This document shows, one piece after another, positions 1-5,599 of a stretch of DNA of 5,599 nt. The stretch lies in contig JALNWY010000189.1 in NCBI GenBank assembly GCA_023230665.1, positions 1-5,599 of the forward strand, written 5' to 3'. Origin of the DNA: Deltaproteobacteria bacterium (GTDB lineage: Bacteria > Desulfobacterota > Desulfomonilia > UBA1062). A program made the translations under genes and the position numbers. Under the pieces are notes generated by a model that had not been told where the DNA came from, searched no databases, and saw nothing but the letters and a program-made list of their open reading frames with translations. The stretch's first letter is position 1, and every line of letters begins with the position of its first letter.

Positions 1-750
1 CTGACCGAGTTTCTTCCCGTCTCCAGCTCCGGCCACCTCGTCCTGCTCCAGAGTTTCTTCGGCGAAAGATGGCTCGGGGACATCCTCTTTAATGTATCGG
101 TCCATCTGGGCACCACGCTGGCGGTCGTGATCTTTTTCCACAAAGAGATCCTCGGACTGATCAGGGGCATCATGCCCGGGACCTACCGGCGGGAGCAGGC
201 CTGGATCATCGGGTGCATCCTCATCACCACCGCGGTCACCGGCGCGATCGGTATCTTGTTCAGAGATCACTTCGAAGCCATGTTTTCCCTGCCCTTCTTG
301 GTGGCGGCCATGCTCATCGTCACAGGCTTCCTCACCTTTGCCACGGACCGGAAAAAGAATACCGGAAGGCCCTACGGACAGATCCGGGCCAGGGACGCAG
401 TGACCATCGGACTTTTTCAGGCCTTGGCCATCATCCCCGGGATATCGCGGTCGGGTTCCACCATCTTCGCAGGCGTATTCTCGGGCATGGACCGCACCTG
501 GGCCGCGAGCTATTCGTTCATCGCGTCCATCCCGGCCATCCTCGGGGCCGCAGCCCTGGAGTGGGGCGGCGAAGTCAGGCCCGTGACGTCTGAGCACCTT
601 ATCGGCGCCATCTCTTCGTGCATTGTGGGTTTGATTTCTTTGAAATTTTTAGTATGGACTCTGCGAAAGCACAACTTTTTCATCTTTTCGGTCTACTGTT
701 GGATTGCAGGAGCGCTCTATCTGGCAGCGGATTTCCTGGGAGGGTTCTAA
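1..750 (+). CDS. uppP: Undecaprenyl-diphosphatase UppP (BacA family), 5'-truncated by the window edge
   Basis: This integral membrane phosphatase converts undecaprenyl diphosphate to the monophosphate, recycling the lipid carrier for peptidoglycan and other envelope polymers; loss or gain changes bacitracin sensitivity. The frame is open from base 1 and ends in TAA, giving 249 visible residues. The first visible residues are LTEFLPVSSSGH, the conserved first motif of the family with its Glu and His; the second motif, PGISRSGST, is at visible residues 146-154. The rest is a run of hydrophobic helices with short charged loops, as expected for this multi-pass protein. Full-length members are about 265-280 residues, so roughly 15-25 N-terminal residues lie upstream of the window. 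An internal ATG at 127 is not the real start because the conserved first motif lies before it. The stop codon directly abuts the ftsK start, suggesting one operon. Family assignment is very secure. Confidence 0.96.
   Translation: MTEFLPVSSSGHLVLLQSFFGERWLGDILFNVSVHLGTTLAVVIFFHKEILGLIRGIMPGTYRREQAWIIGCILITTAVTGAIGILFRDHFEAMFSLPFLVAAMLIVTGFLTFATDRKKNTGRPYGQIRARDAVTIGLFQALAIIPGISRSGSTIFAGVFSGMDRTWAASYSFIASIPAILGAAALEWGGEVRPVTSEHLIGAISSCIVGLISLKFLVWTLRKHNFFIFSVYCWIAGALYLAADFLGGF
738..744 (+). promoter_or_regulatory. Shine-Dalgarno sequence for ftsK
   Basis: GGGAGGG lies six bases before the ftsK ATG at 751, inside the last codons of uppP. It is a strong purine-rich ribosome site at good spacing and fixes the ftsK start immediately after the uppP TAA. 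Confidence 0.8.
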
Positions 751-3003
751 ATGGCAAAGAAGAGCAGCCGCGATAGATCGAGTTTCCCCTTCCCGCTTGC
801 CGGGATGTTCATGATCTTTATTGCCTTCTTCATCTTCCTGGCCCTGGTTTCCCACGATGCCGCAGATCCCAGCTTTTCCAACTCTCAGAAGGTCGAGAGC
901 ATCAGCAACTGGATGGGCATCATCGGCTCCTATCTCGCGGACGGCCTGTTCATCGCCTTTGGCATCACGGCCTTCATCATCCCGCTCTTCCTGATGGAAT
1001 ACAGCGTGGGCTTCCTGCGAAACCAGATCTTTACCCGATGGACAAAACCCGTGAGCACTCTCATCCTCTTTTTCGTGTCGCTGGGGCTGCTGGATATCGT
1101 CCAGATGAACACCGGGCTGTTGGGCAAGGAGACCATGAAGGCGGGCGGGCTTCTGGGCCATATCATCGGTACGGCGCTGTTCACCTATCTCTCGTGGGGC
1201 TCGGTCGTGCTCCTGCTCATGCTGCTGTGCGCCGGGGTGATGATGGGTTACGATCTCTTCACCCCCTATCACGCCCTGAAAGACCTCGCCGCAAGCATAC
1301 GGGAAAACCGGCAGCTCAAGCGCAAGCGCAGGGATATGGAAAAGCCGGTCAGGCTCAAGGCCTCCCGGAAACCGTCCGAGGGAAAGCCGCAGGCACCCGA
1401 GGCCGTCGCGGGAGAGGCTCCCTCCGGGAGGAAGGAGCCCCAGATCACCATCTCCGGGCACGAGGACAAGGCCGTGGTCGAGCTGCCCAAGCAGGCAACG
1501 CTCGATTTCCTGAGCAACTACCAGCGGCCTTCCCTGACCCTGCTCAGCAATCCGCCCACGAAAAACCGCGTCATCACCGAGAAGGAGCTCAAGGCAAACG
1601 CGTCGCTCATTATCTCCAAGCTCAAGGACTTCGGCGTGGAGGGCGAGATCCTGGAAATCAGGCCGGGCCCGGTGATCACCATGTACGAGTTCACGCCGGC
1701 CCCGGGCATCAAGATCAACAAGATCGTCTCCCTTGCGGATGATCTCGCCATGGCGCTCAAGGCCTCGCCTGTGAGGGTGGTCGCGCCCATACCCGGGAAG
1801 AACGCGGTCGGGATCGAGATCCCCAACCGGTCCCGCGAGATGGTGTACCTGAAAAAGGTCCTCTCCAGCAGGGAGTTCGTCATGTCCAGCACGCCGCTCA
1901 CCCTGGCCCTGGGCGCCAATATCGAGGGCACACCCGTGGTGACGAACCTGGCGAAGATGCCCCATCTGCTCATCGCGGGCGCCACCGGCACGGGCAAGAG
2001 CGTGGGCTTGAACACTATGATCCTCTCGCTCCTCTACCGCAACGATCCCTCCGAGCTCAAGTTCATCATGATCGACCCCAAACGGATCGAGCTCTCTCAC
2101 TACGAGGGTATCCCCCACCTGCTCTATCCGGTGGTGGTGAATCCCAAGGAGGCCATCCCGGTGCTCAAGTGGGCCGTAAGCGAGATGGAGATGCGCTACG
2201 AGTGGTTCAAGAACCTGGGCGTCAAGGGGATCGACTCGTACAACAAGAAGGTGAAGAAAAACGAAAAAGACGGGACCGCCACCACCCTGGCCACGCTCAA
2301 GAACCAGGAAGCCAGCACGGGCCTGCTGCCCAAGCTGGTGATCATCATCGACGAGATGGCCGACCTCATGATGGCCAACCGCGAGGTGGAGGTCTATATC
2401 GCAAGGCTCGCCCAGATGGCCCGGGCCGCGGGAATCTACATGATCGTGGCGACCCAGCGCCCCTCGGTGGATGTCATCACCGGGCTGATCAAGTCGAACT
2501 TCCCCTCGCGCATCTCGTTTCGGGTGTCGTCCAAGATCGACTCCCGGACCATCCTCGACTCGTCCGGGGCCGAGCAGCTCCTGGGCATGGGCGACATGCT
2601 TTTTCTCACTCCCGGCAGCTCGTACCTGATGCGCGTGCACGGCGCATACGTCTCCGAGGAGGAGCTCGACAAGGTGGTGGAGTTCATCCGCGGGCAGGGC
2701 GGCCCGGACTACATCGAAGGGCTTGACGATCAGATCGCCCGCATGGCAGAGGATGATTCGAACAACGGCGGTTCCTCTCCGGAGAACGAATACGATCCCG
2801 TGTACGACGAGGCCCTGGAGTTCGTGACCGGAAAAGGGAGCGCCTCCATCTCCCTCATTCAGCGGAGATTCCGGATCGGATATAACCGTGCGGCGCGCAT
2901 CATCGAGCAGATGGAGCGCGAAGGAATCATCGGCCCCGCCGATACGGCGGGAAAACCAAGAAAGGTATTGGTAAGCTCTTATGGCGCTGAAATGGAAGAA
3001 TAG
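751..3003 (+). CDS. ftsK: DNA translocase FtsK/SpoIIIE, short-linker type
   Basis: FtsK is a septum-anchored hexameric ATPase that pumps double-stranded DNA so that sister chromosome termini clear the division plane, and in many bacteria activates XerCD recombination at dif. The 750-residue protein has the full domain order. Four hydrophobic segments lie at about 15-33, 57-82, 100-118 and 134-166, followed by a charged cytoplasmic linker (about 175-255). The alpha domain spans about 265-375. The RecA-like motor has Walker A GATGTGKS with Lys416 and Walker B LVIIIDE with Asp534/Glu535. A C-terminal gamma winged helix (about 681-745) is the part that reads oriented DNA signals in known FtsKs. 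The linker is much shorter than in E. coli FtsK (1329 residues), so overall size resembles SpoIIIE. The start is supported by a strong ribosome site and by zero spacing to uppP. The 3' end overlaps lolA by 23 bases. Confidence 0.97.
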   Translation: MAKKSSRDRSSFPFPLAGMFMIFIAFFIFLALVSHDAADPSFSNSQKVESISNWMGIIGSYLADGLFIAFGITAFIIPLFLMEYSVGFLRNQIFTRWTKPVSTLILFFVSLGLLDIVQMNTGLLGKETMKAGGLLGHIIGTALFTYLSWGSVVLLLMLLCAGVMMGYDLFTPYHALKDLAASIRENRQLKRKRRDMEKPVRLKASRKPSEGKPQAPEAVAGEAPSGRKEPQITISGHEDKAVVELPKQATLDFLSNYQRPSLTLLSNPPTKNRVITEKELKANASLIISKLKDFGVEGEILEIRPGPVITMYEFTPAPGIKINKIVSLADDLAMALKASPVRVVAPIPGKNAVGIEIPNRSREMVYLKKVLSSREFVMSSTPLTLALGANIEGTPVVTNLAKMPHLLIAGATGTGKSVGLNTMILSLLYRNDPSELKFIMIDPKRIELSHYEGIPHLLYPVVVNPKEAIPVLKWAVSEMEMRYEWFKNLGVKGIDSYNKKVKKNEKDGTATTLATLKNQEASTGLLPKLVIIIDEMADLMMANREVEVYIARLAQMARAAGIYMIVATQRPSVDVITGLIKSNFPSRISFRVSSKIDSRTILDSSGAEQLLGMGDMLFLTPGSSYLMRVHGAYVSEEELDKVVEFIRGQGGPDYIEGLDDQIARMAEDDSNNGGSSPENEYDPVYDEALEFVTGKGSASISLIQRRFRIGYNRAARIIEQMEREGIIGPADTAGKPRKVLVSSYGAEMEE

Positions 3004-3619
3004 CCTGATCATACTCATATCCGCAGTCTGCGCGGCATCCCCCCTGTACGCGGAAAACCTGAAGAACATCCAGCAATTCTATATGAACTATCAGGACTTC
3101 ACCGCGAGCTTCACGCAGAATACCTTCCAGAGCCTGGTGAACAAGGAGATCCGGTTCACGGGCACGGTTTCCTACAGGCGCGGGGTGGGCGTGAGGATGG
3201 ACGTCTTCGAGCCCCAGCGGCAGATTATCATCCTCAAGGGCCAGCAGGTGGTGATCCACATCCCTGAGGAAGACACCACCACCGTGCAGGCCCTGCCGCC
3301 CGAGATGGCAAATCAGAATATCCTGGGTTTCTTCTCCGGGCTGGAGTCCATCGGCGAAGGCTACGAGGTGCAGGAAAGCTCGGACGCCCTGTTCCTCTAC
3401 CCTCGTGAAGGCTCCGGCCACATCACGGTCTGGACCGAGAATTCCCATGCCATCAAAAGGATCCTCCTCAAGGATGCAACGGGCAACCAGAGCGATATCC
3501 GGCTCTCAAACTACCGGTTCGACACCGGCCTTCCGGAGAATCTCTTCCACCTGGAGGAGGAAGCAGGCGCAGTGACGCAACCCCCAGGGCCAGAGAGACC
3601 GGCTGCCCCTGTCCGATAG
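2981..3619 (+). CDS. lolA: LolA-like periplasmic outer-membrane lipoprotein carrier
   Basis: LolA takes lipoproteins from the LolCDE transporter of the inner membrane and delivers them through the periplasm to the outer membrane. The 212-residue product starts with a clear Sec signal peptide: Lys-containing n-region, hydrophobic core at about 9-20, and a likely cut after L-Y-A at residue 24. The mature part has the family pattern: an early F-x-A-S-F-x-Q segment, then G-T-V-S-Y-R-R, a basic/Met stretch, P-Q-R-Q-I-I-I-L-K-G and V-I-H-I-P, the half-barrel strands of LolA. Length matches the family (about 200-220). Sequence likeness is moderate, but the position just after ftsK matches the common ftsK-lolA order and supports the call. 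It overlaps ftsK by 23 bases, with only a poor ribosome site, so translation is probably coupled to ftsK. The last dozen residues form a Pro-rich tail that looks non-conserved. A paralogous LolA-family carrier is the alternative. Confidence 0.82.
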   Translation: MALKWKNSLIILISAVCAASPLYAENLKNIQQFYMNYQDFTASFTQNTFQSLVNKEIRFTGTVSYRRGVGVRMDVFEPQRQIIILKGQQVVIHIPEEDTTTVQALPPEMANQNILGFFSGLESIGEGYEVQESSDALFLYPREGSGHITVWTENSHAIKRILLKDATGNQSDIRLSNYRFDTGLPENLFHLEEEAGAVTQPPGPERPAAPVR

Positions 3620-3624
3620 ATGCC

Positions 3625-3637
3625 CCGGCTTGGCCGG
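3625..3637 (+). other. Short GC hairpin downstream of lolA, possible weak terminator
   Basis: CCGGC and GCCGG form a perfect five-base stem around a TTG loop, six bases after the lolA stop. The right arm could instead pair with another CCGGC at 3645-3649. No T-run follows, so this is not a canonical intrinsic terminator. At this GC content it may be chance. Confidence 0.25.
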
Positions 3638-3685
3638 CGGATGCCCGGCAGCGTGATCCAGCCTGTATTCATGCCCTTATACGCC

Positions 3686-3714
3686 TTGACCTTCCCTGGC
3701 TCCTCTGATAAAGC
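3686..3714 (+). promoter_or_regulatory. Possible sigma70-like promoter for the sir2 cluster
   Basis: TTGACC at 3686-3691 matches five of six bases of the -35 consensus. The downstream AT-rich stretch GATAAAGC (3707-3714) offers only poor -10 matches: TAAAGC at a 17-base spacer, or GATAAA at 15. It lies in the only sizeable gap of the window, where a promoter would be expected. A start point a few bases after the -10 would fall almost on the sir2 ATG at 3722. Weak evidence. Confidence 0.3.
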
Positions 3715-3721
3715 TTAGGCC

Positions 3722-4534
3722 ATGGAATCGCGCCTCATCGACAAGACCGTGGAACTCCTGCTGGAAGCGGAGCACGTGATTGTCCTGACCGGCGCCGGTA
3801 TATCGACCGAATCCGGGGTCCCCGACTTCCGCTCCCCGGGGGGAATCTGGGAGCGGTACGATCCCACCATGTTCTTCATCGAGCGCTTTCTCATCAATCC
3901 CGGGGAGGTCTGGAGATGCATGCTCGACATGCACAGCTCCCGTGAGTTCTCACTCTGGGATGCCCGGCCCAACGTGGGCCATCAAGCACTGGCCTATCTC
4001 GAGGAGGTGGGCATTGTCAGGACGGTCATTACCCAGAATATCGACAACCTCCACCAGAAGGCGGGCAGCAGGAACGTTATCGAATTCCACGGGAATCTGC
4101 TCTTTGCCAGGTGCATGAAGTGCAGGAGGAAGTACGGGTACGAGCAGGTTCTGATCGACCTTCAAACCCGTGTCCCTCCCCGTTGCAGGTGCGGGGGCAT
4201 CCTTAAGCCCGATGCGATTTTCTTCGGAGAGGCGATCCCGGAGGAGGCGATGAGGAGGTCGTTCAACGAGGCGGAGGACTGCGATCTCATGCTCGTGATC
4301 GGGACCTCCGCTCAGGTGGAGCCCGCTGCATCCCTCCCCCTGATCGCCAAAGGAATGAGTTCATACTTCTGGGGTGCGGGCAATATTCCCCTTCCCAAGA
4401 GACGGAGCCACGTGGTCGAAATCAACCGGATGCCCACCTCGCTGACCGGCCATGTCTCGGATTTTCTCGTTCAGGGGACAACGGGCGAGGCCCTCTCCCT
4501 GATCGAGGAAAAGGTTCGCCGGAGAAAAGGATAG
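3722..4534 (+). CDS. NAD-dependent protein deacylase, Sir2 family (sirtuin)
   Basis: Sirtuins remove acetyl or other acyl groups from protein lysines using NAD+, giving nicotinamide and O-acyl-ADP-ribose; in bacteria they act on metabolic enzymes such as acetyl-CoA synthetase. The 270-residue protein has every core motif: GAGISTESG at 24-32 followed by PDFRSPGG, TQNIDNLH at 104-111, catalytic His123 in EFHGN, KPDAIFFGE at 162-170, GTS at 194-196 and EIN at 233-235. Four zinc ligands are present: C131-x2-C134 and C155-x-C157. The Tyr-x2-Arg pair that marks class III desuccinylases such as CobB and SIRT5 is not evident near residues 70-85, so deacetylase activity is the likelier guess. Residues about 212-228 look like an insertion relative to compact sirtuins. 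An in-frame TAG at 3716-3718 makes this ATG the first possible start. There is no good ribosome site (only AGG two bases upstream). aroE starts one base after the stop. Confidence 0.94.
   Translation: MESRLIDKTVELLLEAEHVIVLTGAGISTESGVPDFRSPGGIWERYDPTMFFIERFLINPGEVWRCMLDMHSSREFSLWDARPNVGHQALAYLEEVGIVRTVITQNIDNLHQKAGSRNVIEFHGNLLFARCMKCRRKYGYEQVLIDLQTRVPPRCRCGGILKPDAIFFGEAIPEEAMRRSFNEAEDCDLMLVIGTSAQVEPAASLPLIAKGMSSYFWGAGNIPLPKRRSHVVEINRMPTSLTGHVSDFLVQGTTGEALSLIEEKVRRRKG
4526..4530 (+). promoter_or_regulatory. Shine-Dalgarno sequence for the aroE-like gene
   Basis: AAAGG, inside the last codons of sir2, ends five bases before the GTG at 4536. It supports the GTG start, which also yields the N-terminus MKITGTTR typical of AroE-family proteins. 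Confidence 0.65.
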
Positions 4535-4535
4535 C

Positions 4536-5351
4536 GTGAAGATAACCGGCACCACGCGCATCTTTACCATCGTCGCCCATCCAAGTGTCCATGTCGTGGC
4601 GCCCGCCGTCTTCAATCACGTGTTCGAGGCCCTGTCGCTCGACATGGCCTACATCGCACACGACACTCCCCCCGAGGCGTTGCCCGCGACCATCGAGGCG
4701 TACCGTTCATGGGGCAACCTCGGCGGATTCAACGTGACCATCCCCCACAAGGAGTCCGCGGCCAGACTCCTGGACAAACTCCTGCCTCCCGCGGCCGATC
4801 TCGGGGCAGTGAACACTGTGGTGAGAGGCCCCGGAGGAGTTCTCACAGGATATAACACCGACGGCGCCGGAGCAGTACAGGCCATCGGTGAGGTCAGGGG
4901 TGCAGGGTGCCTGGTGCTCGGCGCGGGAGGTGCAGCCCGGGCCGTTGTCCATGCCCTGCTCAAGGCAGGCGCACGCCGCGTCATGATCCTCAACCGCACC
5001 TTGGAGCGCGCCCGCGCCCTTGTTGAGCACTTTCCGGAAGACCGGGCCGGCCTCTTCCACCCGGATATGCTCCCGGAGATGGACGTGGTGATCCAGACCA
5101 CTCCAGTGGCTGACCGCATCCCCTTAAGCCTTGACATGGGAGGTCTGAGAAAAGGCACGAGGATCCTGGAGACGGTCATGCGCGATACTGCGCTCGGCCT
5201 CGAGGCAGGGAATCGCGGGCACACCCTCATTCCCGGACACCACATGCTCTACCACCAGACCGGCGAGAACTTCCGGCTCCTCACCGGAACTCACGCCCCG
5301 GACGCGGTTGTCCGGCAGGCCTTTGCTGCAGCGGGGCTGCCTCTGCCATGA
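4536..5351 (+). CDS. Shikimate dehydrogenase (AroE) family protein with altered substrate-binding motif
   Basis: AroE reduces 3-dehydroshikimate to shikimate with NADPH in aromatic amino acid synthesis. This 271-residue protein has the two-domain AroE layout. The catalytic region is kept: FNVTIPHK with Lys72, GAVNT with Asn93, and NTDG with Asp109, the counterparts of E. coli Lys65, Asn86 and Asp102. The nucleotide site GAGGAAR begins at 129, followed by NRTLERA at 153-159, the pattern for NADP preference. HQTGENFRLLTG at 240-251 is the C-terminal substrate motif with its Gln. The N-terminal H-S-x-S-P motif, whose two serines hold the shikimate carboxylate, is instead H-V-V-A-P at 19-23. The usual Tyr of the D-x-x-Y segment also appears replaced (L-E-T-V-M at 211-215). 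It may therefore be a divergent AroE or an AroE-like enzyme for another substrate, so I give no symbol. The GTG start is one base after sir2; the stop overlaps the next ATG. Confidence 0.88.
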   Translation: MKITGTTRIFTIVAHPSVHVVAPAVFNHVFEALSLDMAYIAHDTPPEALPATIEAYRSWGNLGGFNVTIPHKESAARLLDKLLPPAADLGAVNTVVRGPGGVLTGYNTDGAGAVQAIGEVRGAGCLVLGAGGAARAVVHALLKAGARRVMILNRTLERARALVEHFPEDRAGLFHPDMLPEMDVVIQTTPVADRIPLSLDMGGLRKGTRILETVMRDTALGLEAGNRGHTLIPGHHMLYHQTGENFRLLTGTHAPDAVVRQAFAAAGLPLP

Positions 5352-5512
5352 GCACCTATCTGATCTGCCTCAGAAGAAAGGGCGAGCCCAGGGTCGCCCT
5401 CGATGTGTGCATGACGTGCAAACACCGGATAAAGTGCCGCTCGTTTCAGCAATACCGAAATCCCCGGCTCTTTCCTGAATCCGGGAAACCAGCAAGGAAT
5501 AGCGCCACTTGA
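5348..5512 (+). CDS. Small cysteine-rich basic protein of unknown function
   Basis: This 54-residue ORF starts at an ATG that overlaps the aroE-like stop as ATGA, which favours real, coupled translation. The product begins MSTYLICLRRKGEPRV and contains four cysteines: C7, then C21-x2-C24-x5-C30 within the segment CMTCKHRIKC. The remainder is basic and polar (many Arg and Lys), with no signal peptide or membrane segment. The cysteine spacing could suit a zinc knuckle or an Fe-S or redox site, but no family is recognised with confidence. No clear ribosome site precedes it, as expected if ribosomes re-initiate after aroE. It fills a gap between aroE and def that would otherwise be about 195 bases of noncoding DNA. 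I judge it probably real from the stop/start overlap and Cys pattern; the function is unknown. Confidence 0.65.
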   Translation: MSTYLICLRRKGEPRVALDVCMTCKHRIKCRSFQQYRNPRLFPESGKPARNSAT

Positions 5513-5538
5513 CAGACCGGAAGCTTTGGTTCTATGGT
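5509..5538 (+). promoter_or_regulatory. Sigma70-like promoter upstream of def
   Basis: A perfect -35 box TTGACA at 5509-5514 is followed after 18 bases by TATGGT at 5533-5538, which fits a -10 box at four of six positions including the first two. The -35 box overlaps the TGA stop of the small Cys ORF. Transcription would begin at about 5544-5547, at or just before the def ATG, so the message would have little or no leader. No ribosome site is seen before the def ATG, consistent with that. Confidence 0.55.
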
Positions 5539-5546
5539 AGCGTACT

Positions 5547-5599
5547 ATGCCGAAAAAAGAGATCCTGATCTATCCGGACAAGGTTCTCAAATCCCGGGC
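5547..5599 (+). CDS. def: Peptide deformylase, N-terminal fragment cut by window end
   Basis: Peptide deformylase is a metal-dependent enzyme that removes the formyl group from the starting methionine of new proteins. Only 17 full codons are visible: MPKKEILIYPDKVLKSR. The I-L-x-Y-P-D-x-x-L pattern directly after the start is the typical N-terminus of deformylases, where these residues form the first strand and turn. The metal-binding and catalytic motifs (GxGLAA, EGCLS, HExDH) lie beyond the window and could not be checked. There is no ribosome-site-like sequence upstream, but a good promoter sits immediately before it. The call rests on a short but characteristic segment. Confidence 0.72.
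   Translation, partial: MPKKEILIYPDKVLKSR

Noticed and set aside
127..129. ATG at 127 as the start of uppP
   Set aside because: The conserved first motif of the family (LTEFLPVSSSGH) is encoded upstream of it in the same open frame, so the real start lies before the window.
2692..2699. GGGCAGGG, matching the E. coli KOPS consensus (GGGNAGGG), inside ftsK
   Set aside because: In GC-rich DNA of this length about one or two such matches are expected by chance on the two strands. One copy says nothing about a polar motif.
3020..3052. Possible lipobox around Cys17 in the LolA signal peptide
   Set aside because: The residue before the cysteine is Val, not Gly, Ala or Ser, and a normal signal peptidase I site (L-Y-A before Glu) follows a few residues later.
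649..3069. An 806-codon open frame on the - strand opposite ftsK, longer than ftsK itself
   Set aside because: It runs antisense to the whole of a clearly genuine ftsK, and its product is His/Gly/Leu/Asp/Arg-biased without recognisable domains. This is the usual effect of GC-rich codon bias keeping an antisense frame free of stops.
3625..3649. Intrinsic terminator after lolA
   Set aside because: The stem is only five base pairs, competes with an alternative pairing, and has no downstream T-run. It is kept only as a low-confidence hairpin.
3677..4165. Antisense open frames opposite sir2 (and similar ones opposite aroE)
   Set aside because: They overlap well-supported genes, share no recognisable motif, and show typical shadow-frame composition.

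Overview
The window reads as ordinary, gene-dense, high-GC (roughly 60% by eye) Gram-negative chromosome. All genes lie on the + strand and are tightly packed. The mix of genes (an undecaprenyl-diphosphatase, a short SpoIIIE-sized FtsK, a LolA-type lipoprotein carrier, a bacterial sirtuin, an AroE-family dehydrogenase and the start of a peptide deformylase) and the style of the proteins suggest a deltaproteobacterium in the broad sense (Desulfobacterota-like). That placement is an inference from protein style and gene order, not a proven taxonomy. I see no mobile element, CRISPR array, rRNA or tRNA.

Region 1 (1-3619) is an envelope and division cluster: uppP (5' end cut off by the window) - ftsK - lolA. 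The uppP stop codon abuts the ftsK start, and ftsK overlaps lolA by 23 bases, so this is almost certainly one transcription unit. UppP recycles the lipid carrier for peptidoglycan, FtsK pumps the chromosome terminus through the closing septum, and LolA carries lipoproteins across the periplasm. ftsK next to lolA is a well-known arrangement in proteobacteria and supports the LolA call.

Region 2 (3620-3721) is a 102-base gap with a short GC hairpin and a weak promoter-like TTGACC element. It is the most likely boundary between two transcription units.

Region 3 (3722-5512) is sir2 - aroE-like - a 54-codon cysteine-rich ORF. The first two are separated by one base and the last two overlap in ATGA, so they look co-transcribed and translationally coupled. 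The AroE-family protein keeps the catalytic Lys/Asp pair and the NADP site but lacks both serines of the shikimate-binding motif. This is the most interesting departure in the window.

Region 4 (5513-5599) holds a good sigma70-like promoter, whose -35 box overlaps the stop codon of the small ORF, and the first 17 codons of def. The promoter is so close to the def ATG that the message may be leaderless or nearly so.

I did not find a convincing new multi-gene system. The points worth following are the altered AroE active site, the uncharacterised small Cys protein, and the possible leaderless starts of def and sir2.
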